A stretch of 64,000 bases of DNA from Rhodeus uyekii (GCA_037043235.1 JAWRVZ010000053.1:2756001-2820000); one strand, 5' to 3'; numbered from the stretch's first letter, positions 11,999-26,100 are shown. Program-made: numbers and translations. Notes: a model not told the origin generated them from the sequence alone.

Positions 11999-12465
11999 AA
12001 TCACCTACTCGCGGGAGATGCGCTCAGAAGTCAGTGAACGAGTGACGCGAACGAGCGTCGGCATCAGTACTCGTGTACATCAGTACATCAGTGCTCGTAT
12101 CTCGAATATTTACTCGTATCTAGAAGCAAGGTTTGCTCGTATCTTGGAATCCTCGTATGTAGAGATGCTCGTATCTCGAGGTATTACTGTATTTTAAAAT
12201 TACATTTATTCATTTGTTCAAATACTTACTGGCCGATAGCTTGAACAATAGCATATTTGGACTCTTTTGCTCTCAAACTTGTTGAACATGGTCAACGTTA
12301 ATGAAAATGAACTTGGGACTAGATGGTTGTTATGTATGTACTGAAATGCAAACAATGTGTTTGGGGCTACTGTACAATTTATTTGTTATAGCTTATTGGT
12401 TAAATATCTGGGATGTATGGATAGGTGGTAGGTAGTAGGTTTGAAATGTAACTGTGCTGTTTTAC

Positions 12466-12651
12466 CTTAAAAGCTGCTCCTCCATGTATTATGGATTTGA
12501 TGAAGATGCCCAGGTCCTCGCCGGTCTCACGGGACTTATTACCCTTCAGACTGACCCCTAACCCAGCAGAGCCAGAGTCATTGAGAGGGACCTCAAACAT
12601 CAGCTGCTCCTTCCCTTCTTCAGACAGCAGCAAGCGGGCCCGCTCCTCTTT
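12466..12651 (-). CDS. pard3b exon: linker and first half of PDZ3
   Basis: 186-base exon (62 codons, phase 0/0), minus strand. The acceptor is CCCGTCAG before 12651 and the donor is GTAAAA at 12465. It encodes a charged linker (KEERARLLLSEEGKEQL) and the start of PDZ3: MFEVPLNDSGSAGLGVSLKG, where GLGV is the carboxylate-binding loop, then DLGIFIKSIIHGGAAFK. The SLKGNKSRETG and SIIHGGAAFK stretches match PARD3B better than PARD3. It joins the preceding exon across a ~16.8 kb intron. Confidence 0.96.
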
Positions 12652-13218
12652 CTGACGGGAAAACAACAATGATGGAAGAGAATGAGACGAGGAGGAAGAC
12701 AGGTCATTCCATTCGAACATAAAAAGCCCACTATTTTAGCAGAGAATAGCTCAACCTTTTCATGCCTCTTTTCTGCCTGTGAAGGCAATGGGGTCATTTA
12801 GAAACATAATCCATTCTCCATTATGTAGTCCACACTCTCAGCTCCCCGCTGCATTCTCCCTCCCGCTTTTCCCCATTTCCTTTCTTTTCTCTTTGTCTGT
12901 TCTCTTGCCATAATGACGCTAAAATTACCTGTACATCTCTTCAGCGAAAGTTTGTTTTAAAATGAATGTTAATAAAAAGGGAGGGAAAAAATACATTATT
13001 ATATCTATGTGGTAAAAATAATATTATGTCGCCACGGGAACCGGCTTTCTTTGAAGAGAAGAATGAAGGAGAGCAAATGAAGGAGAAAATGGGTTTAAAA
13101 AGTGTCTGAAAGAAGTTTGTATTTGATCTATATAATGGCATAGTGTCTGTTAGAAAGATGTAATGAGAGAGACATGTTGACTCCAAAGTGTCTAACAGGG
13201 TTTTAATGGTAAAAGTGG

Positions 13219-13234
13219 AACATCCTTCTTTCTT

Positions 13235-13290
<56 letters not shown>
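13219..13290. repeat. CT then TA dinucleotide tract
   Basis: (CTTT)/(CT)n at about 13219-13257 followed by (TA)n to about 13289. Confidence 0.9.
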
Positions 13291-13291
<1 letters not shown>

Positions 13292-13299
13292 CTTTACAG

Positions 13300-13935
13300 C
13301 CTCAAGTCTTTTGGTATGATGCAAAAAGCTTTGCACATCTGCATTTGGTAATTTTCTGCCGTTCTTCTCCTCAGATCCTCTCAAGCTCTGTCAGGTTGGA
13401 TGGGATGTGTTTTTGGTTCATTGCCTTGTTTGGAAAGTGAACCTTCTACCCAGCCCAGGGTTCTGAATGCGCTATACTAAGTTTTCATTAAGGCTTTCTC
13501 TATATTTTACTGCACTGAGCTTTCCTTCAATACAACATGATGCTGCTATCACCACACTTCACTGTTGGGATGGTTTTGTGCAGGTGATGAGCAAAGGCCG
13601 GTTTCCTCCAAACATGATGCTTGGAACTAAGGGTTCAAACTAATGAATCTTGTTTCTCACAGTCTGAGAGAGTCCTTTAGGTGTTTTTTTGTTTTTCATC
13701 ATGACCATGGAGCTCAACTAGAGTGACCATCAGCTAATCGGTCACCACTATACACAAGACCCTTCTCCATTGATTGCTCAGTTTGGCAAGTTTTTTTTGC
13801 AGTCTTCCCCAGATCTGTGTCTTGACACAATCCTGCCTCTGAGCTCTACAGGCAGGTATTTGCTCTGATGTGTATTTTCAGTTGTGAGACCTTTTATTTA
13901 GAGGTGTATGCTTTTCCAAATCATACCCATTGGAA
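13300..13935 (-). mobile_element. Decayed Tc1-like element
   Basis: Contains several recognisable antisense blocks of a widespread fish/frog Tc1 family. Examples are GATGCTGCTATCACCACACTTC, which is shown only as its antisense meaning 'GGSIMLWG'-like, and the blocks near 13595-13625, 13760-13790 and 13800-13860. The transposase would have been on the minus strand. No open frame or paired termini remain. Confidence 0.65.
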
Positions 13936-16900
13936 TGCTCCTGGGCTATACAACGTATGAAAACTTAAGGGCCATAAATACAAAAATACAAACTGATGTG
14001 TGATGAGTTCGAAATGATTGTCCGTGGCAATCATGTATAAGTATGCTTTTTTTGGAAATCTTCTCTGGTTCGTTTCTTCTGTTCAGTCCGTTGAAGTCAG
14101 ATGTCCACAAGTAAAAACATGAACATACTGGAAAGCCTCTTTGTAGTAGAAAATGAACTTGTAATTCTGATTAAATGAGACACTGACACTAGTTTTCAAG
14201 TTTAATACTGTAAAGATGTTTGCTTTCAAGCAATATATTGTATAAAGTGCTAACTAAATAAACATGATGTGACTTTACTAAAGTGCCAAATTACGGAGCT
14301 CATGCAAACATATCTTCATTTCTATTATCAGATTCTTATGCTTTATAAACAAATAAAATAAATTATTTTATTGTGTAGTTTTTTTTGTTATTGAAAGGAT
14401 ATTGTGCAGCACATATTTACATATTCATCCAAACGGGATGTGTGGGATGTTTGCTAACAGTATACCAATACTCACATTTTTAGAGTAGAGAAGACAAGTA
14501 AAGAGGAAAAAATTTGACAAAAAGTTTTGCTGTTTATTCTGCTGAAATCAGTTTTTTTGCTTTGTCGTTATATTGTATAAAGTGGGAATTGAAGTGAAAA
14601 AGGTGATTTAAAGCGGTTTAACATAAGGCAGCGACATAAAAATAAAGGGTACAGATTGAATATAAAAAATGGAAAATGGTCAAGTAAAACTAAATGTGTA
14701 AAAATACATTTTGGCTAATAATATAGACTTCTAGGTGGTGATGTAATACTATAAAAGCGTAGAAAATAGCCCCTCGTCCAACCAGACACTACGAGACACA
14801 ATGTACAACCTAGAACCAGTATCCAGTATCCTAGAACTGACAAGTGCTGAGGACTGTAAATATTATGAAACATTATTACAGGAATGAACAGGCTTGAGAA
14901 GGCCAGCTAAGACGGAGTATGTGTGGGTCAGCAAGGTCTGGTTTATCTCAGTTTACTGTGGGATTGTGGGTTTTCAAAGTATTAGTGTAACGCACTCACA
15001 AACACACACTCAACTCAGCAACTCTGAGAATTTCTGTGAAGACTGAAAAATACAGCTGACTGTGTGTCCTCGGGAAGAGAGGAAAAGGCAAAGGGTTTAA
15101 GGAATTTAACCCTGAGTAGATGCCCAAAATGCCCTCAAACTAACTTCCAAACGCCAGAGTCATATGTGTCAGGCACTCACATCAAACTATAAAAAAAGAT
15201 TTATGTGCCAAAGCCATTTTCAGACCTGAAACACATGTGAGCTTTATCTGAATAACAACAGTCTCATTTTTTCATCAACAGATGTGTTTGAGTAACTAAA
15301 CCCCAATGAAAGACAGAAAGACCATCCGTGTGAGAAGGAAGACAAAGCTCTAGGATCAGAGCAAGTCTATCAGCATGGGAAATCATAGGGCTAAAGCCCG
15401 CTGTGTGTACAACTAGCAGCGCTCCTGTATGCTAACAGTCGTGATATTTCACAGCCAAACCCCCTGCCAGGACCCTGCTCTGAATCGAAATGCCACATCA
15501 CATTTCCTTCAGCTATTTTCCCCGGTTAGAAGAAGTTTACCAGTCAGCGTGTAGCCCTGCATGAGACATATGTCTCCAGAACAAGTCTTTCTCCAGTAAG
15601 CTTTATTGTTTTAATCATTATGACAAGCAAAGTCATTCAAACTGCAATTCTGACAAAGGGCATAAGTGTTTGAATAAGTACCATCTATATGTCTTAGGCT
15701 TGTGTTGTCTAATCTGCATACGCAACATCTGTTCCTCCGTCGTGAAAAGCGTCTTAATGATGAGCAAGACATATGATGTCATCAGCCGAAGCAGATGGAT
15801 CACCGTCATCTATAGGTACAGCAGAGAATGACATTCTGAAGGCTTAAAGATGAGCAGATGAGCAGATGTTCGTTCAGGAAATCACACCGTCTCTCATAAC
15901 CTCTCGCTCTCGCTGTGTCAGTCGCTCACAAACACATGTAGACTTCAGTCTCTATTGTTTGAGGTTGAACAGACAGGTCCCTCAGAGTTATTGTGCTCCA
16001 GGGAGACGGAGACACCGTATGCGTGCTCACTGGGGACAGGAACAGGAAGTGGGGAGGTTCTCTAGGGAACCGGGATGCCATCAGACCTCTGCGGTCTCTG
16101 TGAGTGAGCACTTTACAATGGCTACAGTAAACAAAGCTTCTGTGGAAAACCGTCAGTTACATTTGATGTATAACTTTCCCACCTGGGGAGTAATATTTTT
16201 CTGAAACGCATTGGGGGTTTTGCAGGAAGCGCACTAGAGTTGAAAACGGTTGACAGACGCGAGTTCTTTTCAAAAGAAACACATGCCAAGCCAAAGTGGT
16301 GGTTTGGAAGGGATATCTGCCTCAAGGAACCATGAAAATACAGCCAAGGACTTGGTTGTTTTTGACCACAAAAGTTCTGAAAATGCAGACATTGTGGGAA
16401 TGTCTTGGAAATGTTTCTCCTATCATCTGATCACTGTTTTACGACAGAGGATCAGAAGACTAGACTATTCAGAAGGCTATCTTTTTACTTTGTTGCAACT
16501 ATTTATTTATGGAAATGCATTACATTTATCAAATTTACCAAATGTAAACCTTTCTATGTATTTATTAATTGTATGCATTTATTTAAATGCAATATTTGCT
16601 GCATTTAAAGCAATATTTTGTTCATTTCTGTTATTTTTACCCCCACAAAACCATTTAAAACCACAAAAACCATCATGTACATTTGTAAGAACTTGGTACA
16701 GGTACTTTAAATACATTTATCTATCATAATTATTATAATAAAGCCATCACCTAGTTGAATGAAATAGCTAAAGCTGAAAAAATAAAAAGTTAATTAACAT
16801 TTAAAGAAATTAATGACACTAATAGAAATTACAAAAAAAAAAAAAAAATGACAAAATGAACTAAACTGAAAATAGCTAAAAAAAATAAAATTACAAATTA

Positions 16901-17274
16901 AAAAAATATTAATATAGGTATAACAGTATCTCAATAACAAAAAAGAATGTCTACCATAAACTAGTGCTACTTTAGTCACTGACCCTTGATCTGCAAAAGC
17001 AATAAAGTTTGCACAATGAATAAAATTTCGATACTATACGGTCAATCCCAAAATCCACTGTGCAAGAAAGCAGTCTGCTCAACTCACACCAGTGCACCCT
17101 GGAAAGTACAGGGGTGCAATGTAAACAAACAAAAAAAAACAGAAATTTTTAAATTGGTAAAAATAAATAAATAAATAATTAAGTTATTGTATACCATCAA
17201 TACCAGGCTTGTTGCTCTTAAATGGGAAAATACACAAAATATTGTCCCAATATCCGTCTTGCCGAGAATTTAAA
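13936..17274. other. Intronic sequence without recognised genes
   Basis: Part of the ~16.8 kb intron. AT-rich and single-copy in appearance apart from poly-A runs near 16833-16848. Nothing with coding or structural-RNA character was recognised. Confidence 0.4.
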
Positions 17275-17400
17275 TATATGTATGCATTTGGCAGACATAT
17301 TTATCCAAAACAACTAACATTGCATTCAAGGAACACATTGACATTCTAATCAGTTCATGCTTTCTCTGGGAATCGAACCCATGACTTTTGCGTTGCAAAT
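17275..17400 (-). mobile_element. tRNA-related SINE-like fragment
   Basis: Shows the cyprinid repeat signature ATTTGGCAGACATATTTATC and an antisense T-arm-like GGGAATCGAACCCATGAC. It is the weaker of two copies; see 30921-31055. Confidence 0.5.
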
Positions 17401-17419
17401 AGATATATATGTGCAGCAG

Positions 17420-17590
17420 TATATTGGAGTTGCTTGACTGTGTTAGGTCTAAGGTGACAGCAGCCGAATAAACATGCTGTCTACGTTGTTAATCAACCAA
17501 CAAAAGACAAAGTGAAAATCACTCTGCTCTTGTCAGAATACTTCTTAATGATTCTTACAAAACAATTCAATTTTATTTAACATTCAGTTT
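17420..17590. repeat. Dispersed repeat related to 20000-20165
   Basis: Both blocks share the order AGGTCTAA/CTTAAGGTGACAG.., an AATAAACCTGCTG-like part, GTTAATCAA and AAAATCACTCTGCT. This indicates two diverged copies of one interspersed family that I cannot name. Confidence 0.4.
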
Positions 17591-18392
17591 CTGAAAAACG
17601 TAAAGCAGTTTATTTCATTTGTATCTTTAATCCATTTTATTTATGTGTTCTATCATTAGTAATTTTTTTTATTTGTTTACTTGTCTTTTTGCAATTCAAT
17701 TCAAAGTTTGAAATCAAGCTATCTTGTGCTACTGCAACAAAATTACCCCACTGTAAAAACACAAATACACTGAGCGAGCAAACATGGTTATAACTAGGTG
17801 AGATAGTTTTCTTGGTAATTGAGCAATGTCTATATATGAATAAAAGACTAAATTAAAATTGGCCATCATATAAAGTGATCTCAGAAGAAATTATCATTGG
17901 CCTAGACTTTCAATGGATGGACAAAAAATGTGATAATATTCAATATATATCTATATAGTGTATCTTTATGGCTGTTCTTCCCAATGGTATCGAAGATTGT
18001 ATTGAATATTGATTCTTTTCAAGCTATCTTATTAAAGTTAAATTCCAGTACCGTGACAACACTAATGTAGGGTGCCACACATTTTGGGGAATTTTTAAAA
18101 GGGTGCCATGACTGAAAAAAAAGTTGGGAAGCAATACACTAATGAGAATGTCCATATATCAGTCCCCTTAATGTGCTACAAGACTCAGCAGTTGTCCTGC
18201 TCAGCCAAAGGACCGGATTCATCAGTCTAAGCCGAATGCTGCTGTTAATGACCAAGTGAGAAAGAGACACCGTCCCAAAGATTCCCTTTAAGATCAAGAA
18301 AAATAAATGTGCAAAACACATGCTGAAATTCTACAGTAATTAATCACTGTAAAAATATTGCCAACACATTAAGGATGTAATCTTACACTGAT
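17591..18392. other. Intronic sequence, nothing recognised
   Basis: AT-rich, no open frame with coding character, no terminal repeats seen. Confidence 0.4.
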
Positions 18393-18681
18393 GATTTTGC
18401 CATTGGCTATTGCATCAGCCTCACTTGTAGGTCTTGTACAAATGACAATGGGTTTTGCTTGTGGGTGATCGTGCGTACTTGTTGAGCTTGGGTGATATTT
18501 CAATCTCACTTCTGTTAAACGTCCCTTCTGGATTTCCTTTCTGAATAAATTTGCCATTAGGTCCTTCTTGTGGAAAGTTTCTGCATGATTGCCCCACAAC
18601 TGTCAAAACTTGTGAAAGACAAACAAGCTCAGGTGTCTCATTAAAGTCTGTCTCAGAGTCAGTTTTACACCACAGTATCAA
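18393..18681 (-). pseudogene. Unidentified exon-like or gene-fragment sequence
   Basis: On the minus strand two overlapping frames give unusually protein-like sequence for an intron. One (18681-18421) contains GPNGKFIQKGNPEGT and EISPKLNKY. The other (18599-18393) contains HDHPQAKPIVICTRPTSEAD and ends at ATCATCAGT followed by a consensus donor GTAAGA. The two would need one frameshift to be joined. It is not part of any known Par3 domain order. It could be a gene fragment, a decayed repeat protein or chance. Confidence 0.3.
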
Positions 18682-19798
18682 ATGAGTTTAGTTGAAAATT
18701 AATTGCAGGAATAATGACCCCTCCAGCAATAATAATTATAATGCTAAAATGCATCTTTCTTTCTTTTTTGCCGTTGATAATAGGGAACAGTTGTTAAACA
18801 GAGCTCTAATGAGTGTAACCCAATATGTCACCTACAAAAACATAATCATTTAAAACAGTTCTATCATCCATTAAAAAAAATTAAAAAATAAATCCATTTA
18901 CTGGCAAACTTTCAGCCTCGACTCTTTGGAAAACCATTACACTTGGAGATTGCCAATGATCCCTAAAAGTGCTTTCTGGGTAGACAGCTTTCTAGGATTT
19001 GTAACACGTACTGCAACATTTGTGTATCTCTGTAAGGGATAACAGTGGTAACTGTGTCAAATAGCTAATTTGTTCCTCCTTGAAATGGGGAAAATACAGC
19101 AAAAGGAAACCTCAGGGTCACGGTGCTTGTCCCATCCATTTCCTCTTGATAGTGTTCTGCAGGGGGTGATTCAACCCATGAAAAGAGGAAGGAAGGATGA
19201 GGAAGAGTATCCGTGGTAGCAAAGCCATCATCCTTCACTGTTAGTCTATCTGTCATTGATCTGCTCAAAACTCCCTCCTTTCGTTTGCCCATAGAGTCTC
19301 AGCAAATCAAGACTCAAGGCCAGAGAGAGAACAGAGAGTCTGTGATGGTTAATGCAGCATGTAGTGAGATAGCAAACACACACTGAGCTTTAATGGTCAC
19401 TTTAGCTTCTTTAGTGTTGAACAGACTGAAAAAACAAAAAGTAGGTGTTTTATCAGAGTCTGGTAATAGGAGAGAACAAAGAGAGGCTGTTAAAGAGGGA
19501 GTGAGAGAGACACTCCTGGACAATCAATGATGCAATGTTAAACAAGAGCTGAATTGATTCACCTGATGTGCTTGCCATGTAAAAAACACAGTAAACATTT
19601 AGCTCTGACAGTGCTGTGTCATATAACGCACAGTCATTGTAAGATTTGATTCAAGCTGCACTTAAATCACTTAAAATTAACAGAAGAATTGACCTGTAAA
19701 CAAGATTCGATTTGAATTCCAATTAGCAGACTCGGTGAACAGTAAACATGTTCAGTAGATGGTATAATAAGTAATAAGATATTAAATGTAATAAGCAG

Positions 19799-20165
19799 AA
19801 CTGTCAAAAGGAACACGTTAATGCACGGAATTATATTTTTTCAGTTTAACGCGTTAAATATATTTAACAAAATTAACACAGTGGTCGTCTTCACATCACA
19901 CACACGATTCTCCCGCACAGAAAGCCAGAGCTTGAATGGTCAAAAACAATTATGCCAAAATTCCACTTTTGTTGAGTATCCTCAAAAGCACTGCCTCAAA
20001 TGAGTTAAATGTGCAGCAGGTCTTAAAGTGACAGTAACCTAATAAACCTGCTGCTGTGATGTCTGTCGTTAATGTTAATCAAAGTCAAAGAAAATAAAAA
20101 AATAAAAATCACTCTGCTATTGACTGAATAGTTTAGTTTTAGAAAGGATTAATTTATATTCAATT
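19799..20165. repeat. Dispersed repeat, possible DNA-transposon fragment
   Basis: Begins with an ACACGTTAATGCACGG..TTTAACGCGTTAAATA block of the kind found in fish repeats rich in GTTAA palindromes. It ends with the module also present at 17420-17590. No coding sequence or paired termini. Confidence 0.4.
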
Positions 20166-23100
20166 CATAATTTAGTGAAGGCCGTAAAGTGCTTGAGTAT
20201 TCAATTTGTTTGCTTCCTACCTGAAATAGATAGACATATCAGAATTTTTTTTTAGAAGAGTACATAGCTCAAAAACAATGAAAGCAATAATTTGTTTGTG
20301 CATTTTGGTAGGGCAAGTAAAAAAAAAAAAAAAAAAAATCACGTTCACGTCTTGATATATTAAAGGAAACAGGTAAATATGACATTTATTCAAATGGGTT
20401 TTTGCGAAGACTGCTTTGAGTTTACAAATGAAAAGTTGTTACACATTTAAAGCCTAATAAATGTCAAAGCGTATAGCATACAATAATACCACAATGTTGA
20501 ACGGCTACAGTCAATACTTAAAACTGAGGGGGGAAAAAAAGCATTTCATAGAAACATGCAAATCTTATAAACTTTGTTTTTTGACTTTAAAGGAAATGTA
20601 TATTAATGTATATTGTATATTACATGTTATATTTTACTACTCAAAGAAAAAAAGGAGGATTTTTTTTTTTTGGGGGGGGGTATATCTAAAAAACATTTTC
20701 TATGTCTCTTGTTCTAAAGTAACTTTTCATACAGCTACTGTATTATTTTTTTATACTAAATATATACTGGATGAACTCATCTTCGTAATGTATTATGGCA
20801 AACAGGGAAATTTAAATTGCTTCATCAAACATATATATATATATATATATTTTTTTAATCATGTACTTTCCCCACACAAACAATAGACGCATCTGTATCA
20901 TTTCGTTCTCATAAGGAGCAAGAAAATTCCAGTGGTCTTCTTTGCCCGGGGGCATTTCTGTTCCAATCCGACAAAGATGTACATTCAACTGAGACTAATT
21001 TCATTAAACAACAGCAAGAAGTATAATGCTGTCATTCACACACAAACTAGAAAAATAAGAAATATTGTATAACCCCGAGTCTTATTACTGTCTCTTCATA
21101 ACTGACACAGTATTAGATATTATGCAAAACACAATCCAAATACATAAGTGAGTGCAGCTGGGCTGGTATTAGCTGCAGCAGGTCTGTAAGTACTGCAAAA
21201 GCCTGGATAAACAGAGCTGAGAGCCGGCCGGCCGGCCGGCATGCTGGGGATCTTGAGGGAAAAGGAGGATTTAATGTGAGGGAGTGTCGGCAAGCTGCAC
21301 TGGTCAGACATGAACTCACTGAGACGTATAGCCAGATGGGTATCTGCTCATCCTTAGCCGGTGAGGTCATAGGTGATGCCAGAATCATGCCAACGTGCAT
21401 CATGACAAAACACTTCAACTATTTTAATGAAGCATAGTGTTTATAAAAATAACAAAAAATAGCTCAGCTATTTTAACGAGAAGAAGAAAAAAATCTGAAA
21501 ATGAATATGACTGTTGTAAATACTCTAATAATAGCTAATAATGTCTGGAATTGGAATTTAAGCCCCTTGCTTACAGGTTAATTAACTCACCTAAGCAGAT
21601 CATTTATGATAGTAACCAGATATATTATACAAACAAAAAAAGTATTACATTTATGACTCAAATGTGCTCTTTCTGTAACAACATATTAAAACACATCTAA
21701 TAAACAGATAATGATAAGCTCTAATAAAGAATTCACAATATCTTGTTGCAATAGTGAAATCATAATGTTCTTTCTGGAGATCAGGTTTTTACCAACAACA
21801 GTTTTCACCTGTTAAATGTTGATATATGTTAAAATGAATATTTATAATATTTAAACTGTTTCTCATAACATCCTAACAAATAAAAATTTATATCAATGAC
21901 AATTAGAAGCCATTTATTTTAGTAAAACGGATTCAAATTAAGAAATAAGACAAAATATGAATTCAATTTAAAGGATATTTTAAAAGACAAAATGTAAGAT
22001 ATTTAAATGGATAATAATGTTATTGTTCAACTGGATTGTTCAACGTCACATGTATTTGTCTGCCACAGAGTTATTCAGAGAGCTGTGGGAGGGGGGAATG
22101 CAAGCTACTCTAAAAAGGTAATTTTTTCAGAGACAAGCAGCTATGAACAAAATGCATTTTTGTGTGTAGTACGGAAAGACGCAAATTATATCATCAATAG
22201 GAGTTCACGTCCATGATTTGGAACAGACTGATCAATACAACAGCAAACCATAGTTCACTCCACACCAGATCAACCCTTTTAAAAGGAACAGAATCAGAAA
22301 AACCTCTTTCACACCAACCAAACAAACTCAAAATGACCACAAACTAGTGTGAAAGTATTGTAAAAGCTTGGTTGGGCTTTTGTGTAGAGCTTAGCAGATC
22401 CTCTGTAATGCTGATTCGCTGATAATCAAATCCCACTCAAAAGCACATGACTCTGGCCTATGGTGGCTTTTATTGGGTGTGGATCAAAGGGAAAATGATC
22501 TTTCAAGAAAGAGCTCATGCCATTGTGCTCTATATCTCCAGCATGTTTCTAAAACGATTCTTTCCTTTTGAAGGCACTATACCACCTTTCAGCAGTGAGC
22601 AGGTGGTGAATTGAATGGTGAAGTGTGTGTGTTTGTGGTGATGAGATGTCTTTGTAGCACATTCTGTACATGCACTAAGAGGCAGCAGCAGATGGTAGAG
22701 GTTTGGGATAGAGTCATACCAACCATTACACTCGTACACACTATCACCCACACCGCAGCAATTCTAGTTGTGGTTTAGGCCGGGTCTTGATCTTACAAAG
22801 GAACTAAATCAACTGAGCTGACTTCAGATAAACAATGACACTTTTCTTTTTAGAGCTGATTTTCATCCAAACTTTCATCTTCATCTTGGGTTAAACAGAC
22901 GCCTTTAATTGTTTGCGTCATCTGATTTTGCGTCATCTCATTCAGTTTTTTTTTTTTAAATGCCACTTAAAAAGAAGTTTAACTTTTAAAACCACGTCTC
23001 AAGAACCCTGCACTGTAACCGTCAGAGATGATCATCTATTAAAAGGTTTACTGTAAACAGCGTTGAGTAATCACGTCATCTCCATAAGAACTTTATAATT

Positions 23101-26100
23101 GGCTTCAAACGTGTTCATACCGGCCATTATCAATCAACCAGTACTTTTGAAAAGGTCTCGTCCACACATGACCTCTAACCAGTAAATTAAAGATAATTTA
23201 CCAGTAAAGACTGTATGTGTGTGTGAAAGGGGCTAATGAGTAGCTGCCACATTGGACTACTGCGTCTTCTGGGGCAGCGGCAGAAACGTAGGAGTGTGTG
23301 TGGCTTTATTCCATGCTACCTTCTCAGCCCGTTTCAAAACACGTCTCCATTATATAGCCATTTTCTTCACGTCACTTTCCAACACCACAACCTTGTTTCT
23401 GCACGTTACCTATAACAATGTCCGACATTTACAATTTACATGACGTGAGAAAAACATAAACCATGTAAAACCCTATCAGAGCGCTCCTACTAAAACGAAT
23501 TTGAATAGGATTTCAAACCACATATGAATGTAGCTTGAAACTGAACGGTAAAAATCACATATGTATTTTTTTGCCATTCACACTTGCTGAATCTGATTTC
23601 AATAAAAAATGCACAAAAATCGAATTTGGACTGAATGACAGGGCTTAGGCTTAGAAACTAAATTACAAATTAAAATATTGAAAATGTTGCTTAAATTTAT
23701 CACCAGCAAAATCATTGGGATTCTATGTAAAACATTCAACATCCCTAGTACCGTAGTTGATATGCAACATTTGTCCGTCTCTCTCTGGCTTTTACTAAAC
23801 AAAGCCATTAGTATGGACTTTATTTCACCAAATGGAGAACATACCCTGATCATAATCAGGTTTGAGAATCAACAAATACCCACTGCCTTTCATCAGGCCC
23901 AATTACCTCTTCACTAGGAGCCGAATACATTTCCCCTTTTAATATGAAGTCTCCAAGAGCCACGCGTGCGATGGCAAGAGACTCATGCGGAGCACGATCA
24001 ACCTCTCGGCTTACGGCACACATGCTAAAGTGCACTTTTTACCCCACGCATGCATATGGAAAGGACCATTCACCTTGCAAACCACAGCATCATTAAAGGC
24101 AACACAGGGGTAAAAGCACAGACACTCACATAACCTCTTAAACAAAGAGACATCTCTATGACCGCTTCAATGGAAGCCGATGGCCAGCTAAAGGCAGAAA
24201 GGCTAAGAGTGAAGTTTGTCCATGAGTAAATGGATTCTGTTTAAGTGGAGATGAAAGCAAACCATTGAGACGAGGACACAATAAAAGACTAAGGGGTCTG
24301 GATTGACGTCCATAGCCTTGCCGCTCAGGAAGCAGCTTTATTTACTCGTAAAGAGGCCAAGACTGGAAACCAGGAGTTGGTGATGCCAACATCAAAGGTT
24401 TATTGAGGAAGTAATACAGGTACAGTGGTAACAAGAAGGTCTGGATATGAGATTAAGTAGCATAGAGGCCAGTGTCCTGGCTGTTTCGACTTCCTCAGTT
24501 TGTGTAGGACAAGCGAATGAGGGGAACGCTTTCACAACAACATTATCGCATGCGCTAACCGCTCGTCTTCACAGCTGGAGTTCTGGGAGAGATAAGGCTT
24601 TGTCAGGGCCCTTATTACCCAGCCTGGTGCCATTGTTGGCAGGCTGTTTTGAAGTACACAAAGCCGCCTGCTTGAAGGGGTGCGAGGGTCTTTTGTTACA
24701 AGCTCCACACTCCATTTTTAATCTGCATCTGTGGTGCAAAACACTACAAACCGAACAGGAAATGAGACCTCATTCTTTCTCTTTTGTTCATGGAGTCATA
24801 TCTAATATCACTATTACTATTTCATCCAGCTGGAGCAGCAGACAAAGCTCTATCCCCCACCGAGCGGCCGTGCTATTGGAGAGAGATTAGGGCTGACTGT
24901 GCGAGGGGTGCGTGAGGTCCTCCGTGTGTGGCTTTTGAAGAGCGAAGGAAGGTTGTAAGACTCTATTTGCAACAGCTCACCTGGGAAGTTGAAATATGTC
25001 AGATAGTCAGAGAAATGCAGAGCGTCCAACCCACCTGCCGATTCTCCTTTCCCCTCTTCACATGGGCCAAACTACCGCCGCATGTGTCTTCAGTGATACA
25101 TCATTGCACATCGTGCCGCAAAGCAAGTCTTCATGTCTCTCAAGCGACCTCCTCCTGTCATTCCATTCACATGAAATCATCTCTATCAAACTCTTCTATC
25201 TGCAGACTGATACGGGTAATGCTCTATGGATATTTCATTGGCCAAATGCAAAAATCTAGAGCGCAGGGTAACCAATAATATAACTAATAACCCTACTGTT
25301 CAAAAGTTTAAAAGAATTCGTCATGAATTAAAGATATCACCATGAAATCAAAATGGACATTGCTGGCTTTTATGGAATATTGTAGTTTTGTCCATGCACA
25401 TTGCTATTTTTATTTAAACCCATTTACCCCGTGATCTTCTCTGATGACGTGTTTACTGGTGCAAGGGTGGGACAATAACATCTCCCCTCCAGCAACCACC
25501 ACGTGAGATTGTAGCAAAAGCAAAAGAAAATGATTCAACAATCCGTTCAATTCCTAACTTTTTTGTCTTATTAATTCTAATAAGAATCTAATAATTTTCA
25601 CAATTTCATTCAATTCACCTTATTTTGAAATGCAAAAGACATCATAGCTAAATAACTGGACAAATAACAGTGCCGAAAATGGTAAAACTATTCACATTAC
25701 AAACCAGTGTGTCTATAATAATACATATAATATGGTAAGAAATACCAATTTTCAATATCAAGCAGCAAAACAAGCTGTTTTTACAGCGAAAAATGTACTG
25801 GAAGCAGATGATAGTGGAAGTTAGAAATGATCAGTCCCACTCTCACATTAAAAATAAGGTGGAGGTATGCGTGTGTGTATAGAGAGAGAGTTAATTTACT
25901 GAGATAGAATTGTTAGATACGCCCAACAGTTTCTTCCACCAACCTTAATGTCGCAACTTTTTCCTTGCATTGGTTTTGCTCTCCTAACACTCTCAAATTC
26001 CTCTCTTTTCAGCTTTCCTTCTAAGATTTACAATGACAGCTTTTTCTACCTTCTGTCACCATCTTTTTCTTCCCTAAGCCCTTTCCCTTTTCTCTATCTA

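Larger units (their letters stand above)
10841..12189 (-). mobile_element. Tigger/pogo-like element with internal SINE3 insertion
   Basis: Ends CAGTAATAACTCG and CGAGGTATTACTG are inverted and flanked by TA (10839-10840, 12190-12191), as in pogo/Tigger elements. It keeps the start and the very end of a Tigger transposase gene on the minus strand but lacks the catalytic core. A SINE3 copy occupies 11474-11998. The ends belong to the same terminal-repeat group as the elements at 41538-42424 and 46350-47214. Confidence 0.85.

Noticed and set aside
20461..20886. 141-codon open frame
   Set aside because: AT-rich low-complexity sequence containing poly-T/G runs and an (AT)n tract; Tyr/Ile/Phe-rich translation typical of non-coding DNA.
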